From Pedobacter sp. UBA2067 (lineage in GTDB: Bacteria > Bacteroidota > Bacteroidia > Sphingobacteriales > Sphingobacteriaceae), in NCBI GenBank assembly GCA_002333205.1, contig DDAD01000073.1, positions 10,254 to 18,411 of the forward strand: a DNA stretch of 8,158 bases. The letters are read 5' to 3'. Below, one piece after another: positions 5,947 to 8,158 of this stretch. Each line of letters begins with the position of its first letter. Within the stretch, counting starts at the first letter, position 1. The position numbers were made by a program, and so were the translations under genes. The notes under the pieces were generated by a model. The model was not told where the DNA came from. It ran no database searches and saw only the letters and a program-made list of their open reading frames with translations.

Positions 5947-5954
5947 TATATTTG
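5947..5954 (+). promoter_or_regulatory. Candidate -7 promoter element (TATATTTG) for ftsK
   Basis: TATATTTG is an exact match to the Bacteroidota -7 consensus TAnnTTTG and lies 26 bases before the ftsK ATG, which predicts a leader of about 20 bases. No TTG is present at the usual -33 distance. ftsK could also be read through from pspC, since no terminator is visible between them. Confidence 0.4.
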
Positions 5955-5979
5955 TTGATCAAATTACTTTTTACCTAAA

Positions 5980-8158
5980 ATGGCGCAAAGGGCAAACCAA
6001 TTTAAGTCTAACTCCTTTAGAAACGAATCTTCAAACAAGCAATTTTCCAACCGCTTTGCTGGAGAGAAAAAGTCCCGCCTGAATGTGCTGCCTTCGCTAG
6101 ACCTTCAGGATGGAAGGTTTATAAAAATCCTGGGGCTGTTTTTTGTCGTGCTGTCGCTGTATTTTCTTATCGCTTTTACTTCGTATCTGTTTACCTGGCA
6201 AGAAGACCAAAGCTATGTGATTGATGCAAATGGGGGCTGGAGTAACTTGTTCAAGACCGCGGAAGAACTAAAAGGCACAAAAGCAGGACCTGTTGTACAG
6301 AACTGGCTGGGTAAGTTCGGTGCGTTATTGTCACATCAGTTTATCTATGAATGGTTCGGCCTTGCTTCATTCCTGTTTGTACTTGTTTTCTTCGTGATAG
6401 GATATCGCCTATTGTTCAAAGTGAAAATTTTTGCACTTGAAAAAACATTCGGCTACAGTTTCTTTTTTCTGCTATTCATTTCCTTAAGTCTCGGTTTTGG
6501 ACACGCCTTCTTCGGAAATGCACCACATTATTTAGAGGGAGAGTTCGGTTTTTGGACCAATCAGTTGCTTACCGCCCAAATTGGGGTGGCTGGTGTTGCG
6601 GGCTTACTTTCTTTCCTGGGCTTGTCAATTTTGATCATCGCGTATAATATTGATTTCAAGATTCCTGAGCTTAAACGCAGAGAAAGGGAATTTACAGAAC
6701 CCGAAGTGCCTGAGCAAGTTGATGTTGAAGAGGAAAGCTTATCTAAGCCGGTAGAGTTTAATGTAGCTGCGAATAAACCACAAAATACAAGAAGGCCACA
6801 AAATGTAGTACTTACGCCAGAAAAAACTGCTCCAATGTTTGAGCATGATGTGATGCATGGTGCTGCAGCTGGTGCCACTGCGGCTGTTTTTGAGGCGAAT
6901 ACTCCAATTGTATTATCTACCACTATCGAGAAGCCTAATGCCATTCGTCCAAATGTAAATTTCGACAAGGTGGCTGATCCGGATGTGGACAAGGTGGTGC
7001 CCGAGCTTACGATAGAAAAAACAGAAGAAGAGAAAAAATCAGAGCAGCTGGTTGAACAATTTGGTACCTATGATCCGACATTGGATCTGGCGAGTTACAA
7101 GTATCCTCATCTGGAGCTGCTTGAAAACTATGGCTCCAATAAGATTTCAGTGAATGCAGATGAACTGGAAGCCAACAAAAACAAAATTGTTGAAACGTTG
7201 AATCACTATAACATAGAGATCGACAAAATAAAGGCGACCATTGGTCCAACCGTTACTTTGTACGAGATCATTCCAGCACCTGGTGTGCGTATCTCGAAGA
7301 TTAAAAACCTGGAGGACGATATTGCATTAAGTCTTGCAGCATTAGGTATCAGGATTATCGCGCCTATGCCTGGTAAGGGAACCATCGGGATTGAGGTGCC
7401 AAATATGCACCCGGAAATGGTTTCTATGAGGAGCATTCTGGCAACCGAGAAGTTTCAGACTACGACCATGGATCTTCCAATTGCGCTTGGAAAGACAATT
7501 TCAAACGAGGTTTTTATTGCAGATCTTTCCAAAATGCCACACTTACTGGTTGCAGGGGCAACTGGTCAGGGTAAATCGGTTGGTATAAACACCTTACTGG
7601 TATCCTTGCTGTTTAAGAAACATCCTTCACAACTGAAGTTTGTGCTGGTAGATCCTAAAAAAGTGGAGTTAACCTTGTTCAACAAGATTGAGCGTCACTT
7701 CCTGGCCAAGTTGCCCGGAGAAGCTGATGCAATTATCACAGACACCAAGAAGGTTATCAATACGCTGAATTCGCTTTGTATCGAAATGGACCAGCGCTAT
7801 GATCTGTTGAAAGATGCACAGGTTCGGAATCTTAAAGAATACAACGATAAATTCATCCGCAGAAAGCTGAACCCGAACAATGCACATCGCTTTTTGCCAT
7901 ATATCGTTTTAGTAGTGGATGAGTTTGCCGATTTGATGATGACTGCAGGTAAGGAAGTGGAAACACCAATCGCAAGGCTGGCACAGCTTGCCCGTGCAGT
8001 TGGTATTCACCTGGTGCTTGCTACGCAGCGTCCTTCCGTAAATATTATCACCGGTACCATCAAGGCAAACTTCCCGGCAAGGTTGGCATTCAGAGTGTTA
8101 TCTAAAATCGATTCGAGGACCATTTTGGATAGTGGTGGTGCCGATCAGCTAATCGGTA
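5980..8158 (+). CDS. ftsK: DNA translocase FtsK/SpoIIIE family (N-terminal 726 residues; 3' end outside window)
   Basis: FtsK anchors at the division septum and pumps double-stranded DNA by ATP hydrolysis to clear and segregate the chromosome termini. The frame is open from the ATG at 5980 to the window edge. Four membrane helices lie near residues 47-72, 125-146, 157-176 and 200-223, followed by a charged/Ala-rich linker of about 110 residues. The alpha domain starts near EQFGTYDPTLDLASY and runs through the PTVTLYEIIPAPGVRISKI block. The RecA-like motor has Walker A GATGQGKSV (T528, K532, S533), the VDPKKVEL segment, Walker B VLVVDEFADLMM (D647, E648) and the ATQRPSV motif with R684. The window ends at SGGADQLIG, just before the end of the motor, so the gamma DNA-reading domain is not seen. 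Full length in this phylum is usually 800-870. The linker is short compared with E. coli FtsK. The start has A-rich sequence (CCTAAAATG) in place of a Shine-Dalgarno. Confidence 0.97.
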   Translation, partial: MAQRANQFKSNSFRNESSNKQFSNRFAGEKKSRLNVLPSLDLQDGRFIKILGLFFVVLSLYFLIAFTSYLFTWQEDQSYVIDANGGWSNLFKTAEELKGTKAGPVVQNWLGKFGALLSHQFIYEWFGLASFLFVLVFFVIGYRLLFKVKIFALEKTFGYSFFFLLFISLSLGFGHAFFGNAPHYLEGEFGFWTNQLLTAQIGVAGVAGLLSFLGLSILIIAYNIDFKIPELKRREREFTEPEVPEQVDVEEESLSKPVEFNVAANKPQNTRRPQNVVLTPEKTAPMFEHDVMHGAAAGATAAVFEANTPIVLSTTIEKPNAIRPNVNFDKVADPDVDKVVPELTIEKTEEEKKSEQLVEQFGTYDPTLDLASYKYPHLELLENYGSNKISVNADELEANKNKIVETLNHYNIEIDKIKATIGPTVTLYEIIPAPGVRISKIKNLEDDIALSLAALGIRIIAPMPGKGTIGIEVPNMHPEMVSMRSILATEKFQTTTMDLPIALGKTISNEVFIADLSKMPHLLVAGATGQGKSVGINTLLVSLLFKKHPSQLKFVLVDPKKVELTLFNKIERHFLAKLPGEADAIITDTKKVINTLNSLCIEMDQRYDLLKDAQVRNLKEYNDKFIRRKLNPNNAHRFLPYIVLVVDEFADLMMTAGKEVETPIARLAQLARAVGIHLVLATQRPSVNIITGTIKANFPARLAFRVLSKIDSRTILDSGGADQLIG

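Noticed and set aside
6561..6992. Minus-strand 143-residue Ser/Thr-rich ORF
   Set aside because: It is antisense to the FtsK linker. Its composition is the mirror of the Ala/Glu/Val-rich codons of ftsK, and ftsK is a certain gene in the other strand.
7561..7578. Gln in place of Ser in the FtsK Walker A motif (GATGQGKSV)
   Set aside because: The catalytic Gly-Lys-Ser is intact, and Gln at this position is a usual variant in Bacteroidota FtsK as far as I recall, so it is not a defect.
1..8158. Search for CRISPR arrays, tRNA or rRNA genes, insertion sequences and defence genes
   Set aside because: No regular repeat-spacer pattern, cloverleaf sequence, transposase or recognisable defence domain was found by reading either strand.

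Overview
The window looks like ordinary chromosomal core sequence from a Bacteroidota bacterium. The family Sphingobacteriaceae (Pedobacter-like) is the best guess, but this rests on protein character and not on any search. The reasons are: a Rho factor with a long low-complexity linker; a DUF2851 protein, a family I know mainly from Bacteroidota; a class-II PyrF with the ADAKRGDIGNTS active-site signature; almost no Shine-Dalgarno sequences before starts; and several copies of TAnnTTTG, the -7 element used by the Bacteroidota primary sigma factor. I see no tRNA, rRNA, CRISPR array, transposase or phage gene.

Layout. At the left edge, 1-1271 on the minus strand, is the N-terminal three quarters of rho, cut by the window edge. 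A divergent intergenic region of 269 bases follows, with short direct repeats and small palindromes. Then comes a plus-strand cluster: pyrF (1541-2371), an EamA/DMT-type 10-helix transporter (2368-3270) that overlaps pyrF by 4 bases as ATGA, and a DUF2851 protein (3311-4594). A convergent spacer with a strong 14-bp inverted repeat (4681-4734) separates this cluster from a minus-strand Rnk/GreA-C-terminal-domain protein (4765-5205). A doubtful 80-residue minus-strand ORF (5334-5576) follows, with a hairpin directly after its stop. The right side holds a 73-residue PspC-domain membrane protein (5683-5904) and the DNA translocase FtsK/SpoIIIE (5980-8158, cut by the right edge).

How the genes relate. 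Rho and the Rnk-like protein both act on transcription, and FtsK acts in chromosome segregation at division. PyrF makes UMP in pyrimidine synthesis. Its overlap with the transporter implies co-translation but does not prove a shared pathway. No obvious defence system, secondary-metabolite cluster or mobile element is present. The most interesting uncharacterised item is DUF2851, whose N-terminus carries a PD-x17-ExH pattern that resembles a PD-(D/E)XK nuclease site, together with a cysteine cluster at its C-terminus. Next are the long charge-segregated linker of Rho and the unexplained inverted repeat in the convergent spacer.
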